A stretch of DNA of 64,000 bases from Methanospirillum stamsii. Lineage in GTDB: Archaea; Halobacteriota; Methanomicrobia; Methanomicrobiales; Methanospirillaceae. Both the position numbers and the translations under genes were made by a program. Location of the stretch: assembly GCF_046244385.1 (NCBI RefSeq), contig NZ_CP176366.1:2852001-2916000 (forward strand), read 5' to 3'. Positions 19,325-27,283 of the stretch are shown piece by piece. How positions within the stretch are numbered: position 1 is the stretch's first letter; every line of letters begins with the position of its first letter. Under the pieces are notes generated by a model. That model was not told the origin of the DNA, did no database searches, and was given only the letters and a program-made list of their open reading frames with translations.

Positions 19325-21124
19325 ATGGTGGGGAATAGTTGCAGATGCCTGAATAAGAGCGGATGCTGTAAATTTTTCTTCTTATTAGCAGGCATAATTC
19401 TGGTTTTCGTTATACCTTCGGGTGTTTATGGAGCAGAAAGTGATGATATGCCGGTGCGCCTTGTGGTGTACACTGCTCCAAATTCATCGGGAGGATATGA
19501 CCCTCTTCCTGAGGATCTTTCCCTTCCTCAAAATACCACATTATCACTTCGTTCATCTTCACTCGGGTTTATCGTCGTTGAAACTGACCGGAATGAGACG
19601 AAATACATCACCAATGAACTCCTGAACTGCCCTTGGGTTAGTGAAGTAGAACAGGATGCAGAGCGGATATCCGGGACAATCTCCCGTGATGAAACGATAA
19701 CAAACAGTTCTCCTGATCAATGGGCATTCAGCCGGATGGGCATTCATCTTTGGGATACTGACCGAAATCTTTCACCATGTAACGTGGCGGTAATTGATAC
19801 CGGAGTGGATGGGAGTCATCCGGATATCGGAAAAATTGCCGGTGGTTATGACTGGATAGGTCAGGATAGCAGAACTGAAGACAGTGACGGGCATGGCACT
19901 GCGTTATGCAGTATTGTTTCCATGATAGCCGGCAATAATTCAGACCATAAGAATTCATCGCTTACTATTATTCCTGAACGGATTGGAATAAATGGAGATT
20001 CAATCGCAGCTTCGCGTTCAGCTCTTGCCATTGGTCATGCTGCAGATAATGGTGCAGAGATTATTCTTATGGGATATGGAGGAACCGAACCATCACTTGC
20101 AGAGGAGCGTGCTCTTTCATATGCTGCAGAGAAGGGATGTCTGCTTATCGCTTCCGCAGGAAATGAAGATTCAAACTCCGTTCATTATCCTTCTGACAAT
20201 TTTAACGTAATATCCGTGGGATCAATCGCCCCATCAGATGGGCTTTCATATTTCTCCAATTATGGTATCTATACGGAATTTGTTGCCCCGGGTGAGGACA
20301 TCATCTCTGCATGCCCGGATAACTCTTATTGCAAGGGAAGAGGGACAAGTTTTGCCGCCGCAGAAGTTACCGGAATTGCATCTCTCATCCATGAAGCCTA
20401 TCCCGGGTTATCTCTTCCTGAAATAAGGCAGGTAATGCAGACCTCCGCAACTGACCTTGGCAGATGTGGCCGGGATATTTATTATGGGTATGGTCTGGTA
20501 ACACTTCCAAAAGCAATGCAGGCTGCTGAAGATTTGACACTCCAAAAGACCCTGCAAGCGTTTTCCGTCGTAAATAATACCCGGGAAATACGCCGCGACG
20601 GCGGGCTCAAAAATACCACTCTCCATTCTCTGACTCTTACACCCGGCTGGAATTTCATCTCTGTCCCGGCTCCCTTAAAGTCAGCCAAGACATGCAGGGA
20701 ACTCTTTTCAAAAGTTAATACTGACAGTCATACCATCTGGTCATACATGGGCAAAGATGCAGGATGGACTCCGCAGAATCCGGAAAAAACCCTTGATCCA
20801 TTATTTGGTACCCTGGTTTATTCTGAAAAACCTGTTTCGGTCCCGCTTGTTCTTGATGCGAATGAAAATATATCAAGAAATGTAACCGGGGGATGGAACC
20901 TTATCGGGTCGCCTGGCTACTCTGAACTATCCGCTTGTAATCTTCCTGCCGGAGATAATTTCACCTGGGTCAGTATTCTTCCCTTTAATGCAACACATCA
21001 AAAGTATGATCCGGCTATTATCAACGGAGCAACCGGTCGGTATGCAGATAACCGGACAATCCAGCCTTTTTCAGCATTCTGGATTTATATGGATTCAGAT
21101 GGGATATTTAATCCCTCCCTCTGA
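19325..21124 (+). CDS. secreted subtilisin-like serine peptidase (S8)
   Basis: 599 aa. A Cys-containing N-terminus and hydrophobic helix (about residues 16-36) form the export signal. After a short propeptide-like region the canonical triad is visible: Asp158 (VIDTGVDGSHPD), His190 (DSDGHGTA) and Ser342 (GRGTSFAAAEVTG), with the oxyanion Asn in SAGNED. The C-terminal 170 residues (LTPGWNFISVPAPL, SHTIWSYM, GWNLIGSPGY, FSAFWIYM) match the C-terminal module of the preceding gene. The 60-bp gap and common orientation suggest co-transcription. It probably processes extracellular or surface proteins. Confidence 0.92.
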   Translation: MVGNSCRCLNKSGCCKFFFLLAGIILVFVIPSGVYGAESDDMPVRLVVYTAPNSSGGYDPLPEDLSLPQNTTLSLRSSSLGFIVVETDRNETKYITNELLNCPWVSEVEQDAERISGTISRDETITNSSPDQWAFSRMGIHLWDTDRNLSPCNVAVIDTGVDGSHPDIGKIAGGYDWIGQDSRTEDSDGHGTALCSIVSMIAGNNSDHKNSSLTIIPERIGINGDSIAASRSALAIGHAADNGAEIILMGYGGTEPSLAEERALSYAAEKGCLLIASAGNEDSNSVHYPSDNFNVISVGSIAPSDGLSYFSNYGIYTEFVAPGEDIISACPDNSYCKGRGTSFAAAEVTGIASLIHEAYPGLSLPEIRQVMQTSATDLGRCGRDIYYGYGLVTLPKAMQAAEDLTLQKTLQAFSVVNNTREIRRDGGLKNTTLHSLTLTPGWNFISVPAPLKSAKTCRELFSKVNTDSHTIWSYMGKDAGWTPQNPEKTLDPLFGTLVYSEKPVSVPLVLDANENISRNVTGGWNLIGSPGYSELSACNLPAGDNFTWVSILPFNATHQKYDPAIINGATGRYADNRTIQPFSAFWIYMDSDGIFNPSL

Positions 21125-21163
21125 AGCACAAAGTATCTAGGTTTTTACAGTGAAATATGAATA

Positions 21164-21382
21164 ATGGTTCAGCTCGGTGAACGGTTTTTATATGCTTTTG
21201 AGATAACCGGTGCCTGTATCATCGGCCTGATATTTGTGGTAATGGCTGTATCCGCAGAATCAGCTGATATGGCCTGGAAACTGGTAATAGCAGCAGTATT
21301 ATGTTTTTGTATCGGACTTGTTTTCGGTGTTATGTATATATCCAATAACCGGGAAAAAGAGAAAAACCGATTTAAAATGTAA
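21164..21382 (+). CDS. small two-helix membrane protein
   Basis: 72 aa with two hydrophobic helices (about 13-33 and 38-58) and a basic, Lys/Glu/Asn-rich C-terminal tail (NNREKEKNRFKM). I recognise no family. It begins 39 bp after the second subtilase and ends 9 bp before the convergent groL stop; an oligo-A/T run between the two stops could end both transcripts. It may belong to the subtilase transcription unit. Real coding status is likely but not certain. Confidence 0.55.
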   Translation: MVQLGERFLYAFEITGACIIGLIFVVMAVSAESADMAWKLVIAAVLCFCIGLVFGVMYISNNREKEKNRFKM

Positions 21383-21391
21383 AAAAAAAGA

Positions 21392-23002
21392 TTAGATTAT
21401 AATTGCTGCAGAAGTCTTATCTTTTTCTTCGTCGAAATCGACAACGACTGCTTCGGTGGTCAGGAGCATACCTGCAATGGATGCGGCATTCTGAAGACCG
21501 GATCTGACAACCTTGGTCGGGTCAAGGACTCCAGCCTGAAGAAGGTCTTCATACGTATCGGTCTTTGCATTGTAACCGTAGGTCTCGCTGGTATTGTTCC
21601 TTATCATGGCGATAACTTCGGCCCCTTCCCTGCCTGCATTATCTGCAATCTGGCGAAGTGGTTCTTCGAGTGAACGTCTGACAATATTGACACCAATCAT
21701 CTGTTCAGGGTCAGCCTTGAGAGTGTCAAGGGCCTTGGTTGCACGGAACAGGGTTACTCCGCCACCAGCAACATATCCCTCTTCTACTGCTGCCTTGGTT
21801 GCATTGAGTGCATCATCAATACGCATCTTCTTTTCTTTCACTTCGGTCTCAGTTGCTGCACCTGCCTTAATTACTGCAACACCTCCGGAGAGTTTTGCAA
21901 GACGGCTCTGCAGGGTGGTCTTGTCGTATTTCTTCTCGGTGATATTGAGCTGGGATTCGATAAGTTTCTTGCGTGTATCAATGTCTGACTTCTTGCCTTT
22001 GCCGCCGACGACGGTTGTCTTGTCCTGGTCAACCTTGATGGTCCGGGCCTGTCCAAGCATGTCAAGGGTGGTATCCTCAATTGCAAGGTTGCGTTCTTCA
22101 CTGATGACAGTTCCACCGGTCAGGATAGCAATATCTTCGAGAACTTCCTTTCTGACGTCTCCGAATTCCGGAGCCTTGACTGCACACACCTTGATTGCAC
22201 CACGGATGATGTTCAGGATAAGGGCGGTCTGTGCTTCTCCATCAACATCATCTGCAATGATGAGGAGGGGCTTTCCGGTCTGGGCGATCATCTCAAGGAC
22301 CGGGATTAACGTCTTGAGGCTGGAGATCTTCCGGTCGGTAATGAGGATGTATGGATCTTCAAATTCGACAACACGGCGTTCCTGGTCGGTTACCATGTAT
22401 GGAGAGATGTAACCACGGTCAAACTGCATACCTTCAACATGGTCAAGGCTGGTCTCAAGAGTCTTTGAGTTCTCAACAGTGATGACACCATTATAGCCTA
22501 CCTTGTCCATTGCCTCAGAGATAAGGTTACCAATCTCTTCGTCATTGTTTGCTGAAATGATTGCAATCCGGTTGATAGTCTCCTTATCTTTTACCTCGAT
22601 GCTCTTTGAACGAATAGAATTTACTGCGACATCAACCGCTTTCATGATACCCTTTTTGATCTCAATCGGGTTTGCACCAGCGGTGATATTCTTGATGCCT
22701 TCAGTAATCATTGACTGAGCAAGAACGGTTGCAGTGGTAGTACCGTCTCCGGTAGTGTCCTGGGTCTTTGATGCAACTTCCTTGATAAGTTTTGCACCAA
22801 CATTTTCGAACTTGTCTTTCAGTTCTATCTCTTTTGCGATGGTAACACCATCGTTGGTGACGACCGGACCAGAACCCTTGTCAAGTACGACATATCTTCC
22901 CTTTGGCCCGAGAGTAATTTTTACGGTATCTGCTACTTTATTAACGCCTTCAAGGAGAGCGTGACGGGCGTTTTCGTTGAACATGAGTTGTTTTGCTGTC
23001 AT
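21392..23002 (-). CDS. groL: chaperonin GroEL (group I, Hsp60)
   Basis: 536 aa, close to the usual group I length of about 540-550. Diagnostic segments include KITLGPKGRYVVLDKGSGPVVTNDG near the N-terminus, the ATP-binding GDGTTTATVLAQS, and the intermediate-domain VAGGGVTLFRA. It is a bacterial-type chaperonin, not the archaeal thermosome. The C-terminus ends SAAIII and lacks the GGM-repeat tail. It lies 17 bp after groS on the same strand, the standard bacterial operon order. Group I chaperonins are known from a few mesophilic methanogens (Methanosarcina) and are regarded there as acquired from bacteria. Confidence 0.97.
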   Translation of the reverse strand: MTAKQLMFNENARHALLEGVNKVADTVKITLGPKGRYVVLDKGSGPVVTNDGVTIAKEIELKDKFENVGAKLIKEVASKTQDTTGDGTTTATVLAQSMITEGIKNITAGANPIEIKKGIMKAVDVAVNSIRSKSIEVKDKETINRIAIISANNDEEIGNLISEAMDKVGYNGVITVENSKTLETSLDHVEGMQFDRGYISPYMVTDQERRVVEFEDPYILITDRKISSLKTLIPVLEMIAQTGKPLLIIADDVDGEAQTALILNIIRGAIKVCAVKAPEFGDVRKEVLEDIAILTGGTVISEERNLAIEDTTLDMLGQARTIKVDQDKTTVVGGKGKKSDIDTRKKLIESQLNITEKKYDKTTLQSRLAKLSGGVAVIKAGAATETEVKEKKMRIDDALNATKAAVEEGYVAGGGVTLFRATKALDTLKADPEQMIGVNIVRRSLEEPLRQIADNAGREGAEVIAMIRNNTSETYGYNAKTDTYEDLLQAGVLDPTKVVRSGLQNAASIAGMLLTTEAVVVDFDEEKDKTSAAIII

Positions 23003-23019
23003 GTATTCACCTTTGGGTT

Positions 23020-23292
23020 TTAGTTCATTTTAGCAACGATGTTCTTGAACTCGAGGATTACGTAGTCTTCCTTGTCAAGTTCAACTTCTTCCTGACTGTA
23101 TCCACCGTAGAGAATGATGTCACCGGGTTTAATCGGAAGTTCTTTTCCATCATCGAATGTTCCGACGGCGATTACTTCTCCCTGTTTTTTCTTCTCCTTT
23201 GCTGAGTCAGGGATGAATATTCCTCCTTTTGTCCGTTCTTCCTGCTTATATGGTTTAATCAGGACACGTGGTCCGATTGGTGTGATTGCCAT
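23020..23292 (-). CDS. groS: co-chaperonin GroES
   Basis: 90 aa. The GroES core is clear: ITPIGPRVLIKPYKQEERTKGGIFIPDSAKEKKKQGEVIAVG, with the mobile loop in ERTKGGIFI, and KPGDIILYGGYSQEE near the C-terminus. It caps the GroEL ring. A good ribosome-binding site (AAAGGAGTTT) precedes ATG 23292, and a TATA box lies at 23344-23352, giving a 5' leader of about 30 nt. It is the promoter-proximal gene of the groS-groL operon. Confidence 0.97.
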   Translation of the reverse strand: MAITPIGPRVLIKPYKQEERTKGGIFIPDSAKEKKKQGEVIAVGTFDDGKELPIKPGDIILYGGYSQEEVELDKEDYVILEFKNIVAKMN

Positions 23293-23343
23293 ACGTTAAA
23301 CTCCTTTGTAATGCAATGTGCACATAATTGTTGATTAAAAATT

Positions 23344-23352
23344 CTATATAAG
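23344..23352 (-). promoter_or_regulatory. TATA box of groS-groL
   Basis: The minus strand reads GAAAACCTTATATAG, a purine-rich BRE-like stretch followed by an archaeal TATA box. About 26 bp further on lies the expected start (near 23322), then a 30-nt leader with AAAGGAGTTT before groS. The inverted repeat at 23385-23403 lies about 33 bp upstream of this box. Confidence 0.65.
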
Positions 23353-23384
23353 GTTTTCTCTATCGCTTGGAATCATTTCGATAA

Positions 23385-23403
23385 TGTTGATATCATATCA
23401 ACA
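23385..23403. promoter_or_regulatory. perfect inverted repeat, candidate operator between groS and regulator
   Basis: TGTTGATA-tca-TATCAACA is a perfect 8-bp inverted repeat with a 3-bp spacer. It lies upstream of the groS TATA box and 22 bp before the ATG of the divergent winged-helix gene, where a TATA box for a leaderless transcript of that gene would be expected. It is therefore well placed to bind the regulator, autoregulate it and influence the chaperonin operon. That is inference from position. Confidence 0.55.
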
Positions 23404-23425
23404 ATAATGACAATGTACTTCAACT

Positions 23426-23884
23426 ATGCATCAGCGGCTTACCCTTCAACAGATTCCTCGTCCCACTGGCAAAGATTTGACCGAGGAGATTTACTGGCTC
23501 TGCGATACTCTGGGTCTTTCGGCAGGTCGTGACCTGAACAACCTTTCGACCCAGATTATTCGGGCAATACTTGAGCGATCGATTGAATCCGGAATAACTT
23601 CGGATGAACTGAGCACCCTTCTTGCCATATCATCCGGCAGGGTGAATCATCACCTGCGAAATCTCTCAAGGTCCGGTATAGTGTACCGGGAAAGAAGACT
23701 CATACATCTCCGAAGAAGGAGTCTTCGTGATTCTATCAGGGAAATGCGCCGTGATGCAGATAGAATTTTTGACGAACTTGAACAGGTAGCTGATGAGATA
23801 GATTCTCTGGTTGGAGTTCCAAAAAACGGTTCTGGAAAAAAAGCTCTGATAATCAGGGATTCTTTCGGTATTGTCCTAAAATAA
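23426..23884 (+). CDS. winged-helix transcriptional regulator divergent from groS-groL
   Basis: 152 aa. Residues about 40-95 (LERSIESGITSDELSTLLAISSGRVNHHLRNLSRSGIVYRERRLIHLRRRSL) form a winged helix-turn-helix of ArsR/PadR-like type, with the recognition helix around SSGRVNHHLRNL and a basic wing. The C-terminal 45 residues are an amphipathic helix (IREMRRDADRIFDELEQVADEIDSLV) suited to dimerisation. No metal- or ligand-binding site is obvious. Its position next to the chaperonin operon and the palindrome between them suggest a stress-response regulator. There is no SD sequence, which fits a leaderless mRNA. Confidence 0.8.
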   Translation: MHQRLTLQQIPRPTGKDLTEEIYWLCDTLGLSAGRDLNNLSTQIIRAILERSIESGITSDELSTLLAISSGRVNHHLRNLSRSGIVYRERRLIHLRRRSLRDSIREMRRDADRIFDELEQVADEIDSLVGVPKNGSGKKALIIRDSFGIVLK

Positions 23885-23905
23885 AAAGATTTTCCTATCC
23901 CTGTT

Positions 23906-24397
23906 TCATGTAGTTTTATCAATTTTTTCAATTATCTGGTCCAGGTTCTTTCTCATGTTCTGGGTATGTGTGCCTTCCCAATATTGTCTGTGGCATACCG
24001 GACAGTGAACAAGCGGGGTGCTAACCGGGGTGAGGTTTTGTTGATTTAAAAGAGAGGGCCCCTCGATCAGAAGTGCATTACATTGTGAACAACGGGTAAG
24101 TCTTATCTCCGGGATAATGAGGTCAGCATGAACAAGCTGGATAATCTGGTCTCCTAATTCTGAAGATACCAGCCGTAAGGCTAAATTCTCTCCTCTTCTT
24201 GCAAGTTCTGCATCCTGGGTGAGAATATACCTATTTTCCTCCCGGGCAATCTGTAGGATCATGGTGTCTTCCCGGGGATTTCCGGATGGAAGATCATTTG
24301 CACTCTTACAGTCATATCCCATAAAACGAAGATATTTACAGAGTGAGCCTGCCATCCGGTCACAGATAAATCTTTTCTCCGGTGGATCTGTTGTCAT
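23906..24397 (-). CDS. Mut7-C RNase domain protein with zinc ribbon
   Basis: 163 aa from ATG 24397. The N-terminal 80 residues (RFICDRMAGSLCKYLRFMGYDC...ILTQDAELARR) match the Mut7-C PIN-like domain, with Asp residues at the start and in TQDAEL forming the acidic site. The C-terminal part has two CxxC pairs (CSQC and CPVC) making a zinc ribbon. Such proteins are presumed RNases of unknown target. ATG 24397 overlaps the TGA of the upstream amrS-like gene by 4 bp (ATGA), which supports this start over a longer reading frame. Confidence 0.85.
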   Translation of the reverse strand: MTTDPPEKRFICDRMAGSLCKYLRFMGYDCKSANDLPSGNPREDTMILQIAREENRYILTQDAELARRGENLALRLVSSELGDQIIQLVHADLIIPEIRLTRCSQCNALLIEGPSLLNQQNLTPVSTPLVHCPVCHRQYWEGTHTQNMRKNLDQIIEKIDKTT

Positions 24398-25401
24398 AAC
24401 CGGGTAATTATTCCTGTCTGCTTTCCACAATGGGTGCATCGACCGTCTTTTATGTGTATCGGGTTTACTGTGTATCCTGTTCTGCCGATGAGCAGGTTGC
24501 TACAGTGAGGACACCATGTCTGTTCAAATTCATGTCCGGGCACATTCCCAAGGTAAGGATACCTGATCCCTTTTTCCTTTGCAATGTGGAATGCTTTTTC
24601 AAGGGTCCTTATCGGTGTGGCATTTATCTCCTGCATCTGGAAGTCCGGATGAAACCGTGTAAAATGAACCGGAATATCTGGTCCGAGGTTATCAATGACC
24701 CATGAAACAAGTTTTGTAGTCTCTTCAGGTGAATCATTCAGGCCGGGTATTATCAGGTTTACAATTTCGATGTGTAATCCCAGTTCTTTCGCCCGTATGG
24801 TAGTATCCAGAACCGGCTGGAGCTTGGCTCGACAGACTTTATGATAAAATTCTTCGGTAAAAGCCTTGATATCAACACGCCAGGCATCAAGGTCCGGCGC
24901 AAGGTCAGTCAGTGCATCTTCGGTCATATATCCGTTCGTTACATAAACGGTTTTAAGTCCTTGTTGATGGGCGAGTCGTGCCATGTCCTGGGTGTATTCA
25001 AACCAGATGGTGGGTTCATTGTATGTCCATGAGATAGATGAACACCCTTTGGAAATAGCCCGTTTGACTCCTTCTTCCGGAGATATGGTCTTCATCATCA
25101 TACTGTCAAAAGATGCGTGAGATATGTGCCAGTTCTGACAATGACTACAGGAAAAGTTACAGCCGGCACTTCCCAGTGAATATGAGGTTGTTCCGGGGAG
25201 GAAATGAAACAGGGGTTTTTTTTCGATGGGGTCAACAGCTTCGGCTGTAACCCTGCCATAGGTTTCAGCAATCAGTTCTCCCCTTATGGATCGTCTGACT
25301 CCGCAAATCCCGGTCTTCGTGTCAGAAATTTTGCAATGATGATTACAAAGATTGCAATGCATTATACCCGCATCATCACGGGAATAGTGTCGAGCTTCCA
25401 T
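24394..25401 (-). CDS. amrS: AmmeMemoRadiSam-system radical SAM enzyme (AmrS)
   Basis: About 335 aa. The radical SAM cluster motif is GCNFSCSHCQNW (Cx3Cx2C, about residues 82-93). An N-terminal CNLCNHHCKISDTKTGICGVR block and a C-terminal zinc-ribbon-like WCPHCSNLL...CTHCGKQ block are both characteristic of AmrS. Family members occur with AMMECR1 and Memo proteins, but neither partner is in this window. The reaction is not established. ATG 25401 is chosen with AGGTGA just upstream; a GTG two codons earlier is possible. The stop overlaps the Mut7-C gene start. Confidence 0.9.
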   Translation of the reverse strand: MEARHYSRDDAGIMHCNLCNHHCKISDTKTGICGVRRSIRGELIAETYGRVTAEAVDPIEKKPLFHFLPGTTSYSLGSAGCNFSCSHCQNWHISHASFDSMMMKTISPEEGVKRAISKGCSSISWTYNEPTIWFEYTQDMARLAHQQGLKTVYVTNGYMTEDALTDLAPDLDAWRVDIKAFTEEFYHKVCRAKLQPVLDTTIRAKELGLHIEIVNLIIPGLNDSPEETTKLVSWVIDNLGPDIPVHFTRFHPDFQMQEINATPIRTLEKAFHIAKEKGIRYPYLGNVPGHEFEQTWCPHCSNLLIGRTGYTVNPIHIKDGRCTHCGKQTGIITRL

Positions 25402-25501
25402 GGTCACCTGTTGGTCATGGACTATTGTCCCTTCCCTTTATATATCACCTCATTGTCCTGAATAACCTATATGGTTTCTATTGAGTAACATATGAGGTTG
25501 A

Positions 25502-26206
25502 ATGCCGACTATTGTGCTCTCACTGGGTGGGTCAATTCTCCTTCCGGGAATCGATCGTCCCAATATTAAACCTTACATCTCTGTTCTCAAGCGGATTTCT
25601 GCAAAAAATCGTCTTTTTGTTGTTGTCGGTGGTGGTGGTACTGCCCGTGATTATATCTCTCTTGCACGGACATTTAACGCTGATGAAGCATTTTCTGATG
25701 AACTTGGCATAATGGTGACCCGGCTCAATGCTACCCTTCTTGTCGGTGCCCTGGGGTCCTCGGCATACCCAAAAGTTGTGGAGAGTCATAACGAGGCGCT
25801 CTGTGCAGCTGAATCCGGAAAAATTGTGGTGATGGGGGGCATTACTCCGGGTCAGACTACCGATGCGGTAGCAGCAGTTCTGGCTGAACGGGTGGATGCT
25901 TCACTATTCATCAATCTTACCGCGGTGGATGGAATATACTCCGCGGACCCGAAGAAAGATCCCGCTGCGAAAAAATACGAGAAAATGACTGCAGCAGAAC
26001 TCCTGAAGGTGGTAATCGGTCAACAAGCGGTTGCCGGAGTGAATACTGTCATGGATATCGTTGCCGTGAAAATGGTTGAACGATGTCAGATTCCACTTCT
26101 GGTGATGGATGGACGTGACCCTTCTCTTCTGGAAAAGACTCTTGATTCAGGCTCATATGTCGGAACGCTGGTTTCACCTGATGGTGAAAACCCATTCCCC
26201 CTTTGA
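25502..26206 (+). CDS. pyrH: UMP kinase (archaeal type)
   Basis: 234 aa, an amino-acid-kinase fold enzyme that phosphorylates UMP to UDP in pyrimidine biosynthesis. Key stretches are VLSLGGSILLPG at the N-terminus (phosphate loop), VVVGGGGTARDYI, VVMGGITPGQTTDAVAAVLAE and LTAVDGIYSADPKKDP. The short form fits archaeal PyrH. SD GAGGT lies just upstream of ATG 25502. The gene stands alone before tRNA-Pro. Confidence 0.95.
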   Translation: MPTIVLSLGGSILLPGIDRPNIKPYISVLKRISAKNRLFVVVGGGGTARDYISLARTFNADEAFSDELGIMVTRLNATLLVGALGSSAYPKVVESHNEALCAAESGKIVVMGGITPGQTTDAVAAVLAERVDASLFINLTAVDGIYSADPKKDPAAKKYEKMTAAELLKVVIGQQAVAGVNTVMDIVAVKMVERCQIPLLVMDGRDPSLLEKTLDSGSYVGTLVSPDGENPFPL

Positions 26207-26220
26207 AAGTAAAAAGCAAT

Positions 26221-26230
26221 ACTATAAATG
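26221..26230 (+). promoter_or_regulatory. TATA box for tRNA-Pro
   Basis: ACTATAAATG lies about 33 bp before the mature 5' end of the tRNA, at the usual distance for an archaeal tRNA promoter with a short 5' trailer (expected start near ATGT at 26247-26250). Confidence 0.5.
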
Positions 26231-26257
26231 GTACTGGCTACAACATATGTCCCGCAC

Positions 26258-26332
26258 GGGGTAATAGGGTAGCCTGGTCCATCCTAGAGCGTTTGGGACG
26301 CTTTGACCGCAGTTCGAATCTGCGTTACCCCA
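26258..26332 (+). tRNA. tRNA-Pro (UGG)
   Basis: A complete cloverleaf is readable. The acceptor stem GGGGTAA (26258-26264) pairs with TTACCCC (26325-26331), followed by discriminator A. The anticodon stem GAGCG/CGCTT encloses loop TTTGGGA, with anticodon TGG at 26294-26296. The T arm is CGCAG-TTCGAAT-CTGCG. The CCA end is not encoded. There is no intron. Confidence 0.95.
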
Positions 26333-26341
26333 TCTTCTTTT

Positions 26342-26989
26342 ATGGAATTATCTCAACCTGAAATCATTGTCAAAAGGCTTAGAATCTTATATGATCTCTC
26401 AAAAAGCCGGGATGAGTTTTTACATTTCAATAATCCGTATGAAATTCTGATAGCTACTATTCTTTCTGCACAAACAACCGATAAAACCGTAAATCTGGTT
26501 ACAAAGGAATTATTCTCCCGGTTTCCATCTGTTTCAGACCTTGCAAAAGCAGGTATTGGTGATGTTGAGCGGATCATTCATCCGACTGGTTTTTTTCATG
26601 CAAAAGCCCGGAATATTATTGCGGCATCACAGATGGTTGTGAAGGATTTCGGTGGAGAAGTACCTGACCGGATGGAAGATCTGGTTCGTCTTCCCGGAGT
26701 CGGGAGAAAGACTGCAAATATCGTTCTTAATCATGCATTCTCTAAAATAGAAGGTATTGCGGTTGATACTCATGTCCGGCGTGTATCAATGCGTCTTGGG
26801 CTTACGAACCAGAGTGAACCGGATAAAATTGAATCTGATCTTACCCGGGTTTTTTCTCCGGATATGTGGGGTGAGATTAACGGGTTATTCATTTTACATG
26901 GGCGGAGGATTTGTACCGCAAGAAAACCTGCATGTATGGCCTGTGTCCTGGCAGATATCTGTCGGTTTGTAAGTAACCCCTCGGATTAG
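26342..26989 (+). CDS. nth: endonuclease III (DNA glycosylase/AP lyase)
   Basis: 215 aa from ATG 26342; a longer in-frame reading would run into the tRNA and is rejected. Visible are LSAQTTDKTVN, the HhH segment LPGVGRKTANIVL with the catalytic Lys, VDTHVRRVSMRLGL with the catalytic Asp, and a C-terminal [4Fe-4S] motif Cx6Cx2Cx5C (CTARKPACMACVLADIC). It removes oxidised pyrimidines in base-excision repair. It begins 10 bp after tRNA-Pro and could share its transcript. Confidence 0.96.
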   Translation: MELSQPEIIVKRLRILYDLSKSRDEFLHFNNPYEILIATILSAQTTDKTVNLVTKELFSRFPSVSDLAKAGIGDVERIIHPTGFFHAKARNIIAASQMVVKDFGGEVPDRMEDLVRLPGVGRKTANIVLNHAFSKIEGIAVDTHVRRVSMRLGLTNQSEPDKIESDLTRVFSPDMWGEINGLFILHGRRICTARKPACMACVLADICRFVSNPSD

Positions 26990-27068
26990 TTTTAATCGGG
27001 TCAGAGAGGTTTTTTCCTGAAAGATATGCAGATATTCAGATAATGGTTAAAAAAAGAAATACAGCGAG

Positions 27069-27140
27069 TGGACCGAGCGGGAATTGAACCCGCGGCCTCT
27101 ACCATGCCAAGGTAGCGATCTACCACTGATCTACCGGCCC
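27069..27140 (-). tRNA. tRNA-Gly (GCC)
   Basis: On the minus strand the acceptor stem GGGCCGG pairs (with G-U pairs) with TCGGTCC, discriminator A. The D arm is GATC...GATC, the anticodon arm CTACC-TTGCCAT-GGTAG with anticodon GCC, and the T arm GCGGG-TTCAATT-CCCGC. The mature form is 72 nt; CCA is not encoded. A TATA-like GTATTTATGG lies about 25-30 bp upstream, near 27163-27172. Confidence 0.95.
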
Positions 27141-27283
27141 GCCTTATTAGGTTGATATTCCTCCCATAAATACTCATCTATCGAACCCGGAGAAACAGGG
27201 TTTTTTCTGATTTCCGTGTGTACGAAATTTTCTGCATCATGGTAAGGTTTTGATTGGAATACAACGAATAGATATCTGCATAC

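Noticed and set aside
21594..22412. 272-codon ORF on the plus strand
   Set aside because: Antisense shadow of groL, with Ser/Arg-rich low-information sequence.
26303..26341. Upstream extension of the endonuclease III gene
   Set aside because: It would overlap the tRNA-Pro gene; ATG 26342 gives the normal N-terminus.
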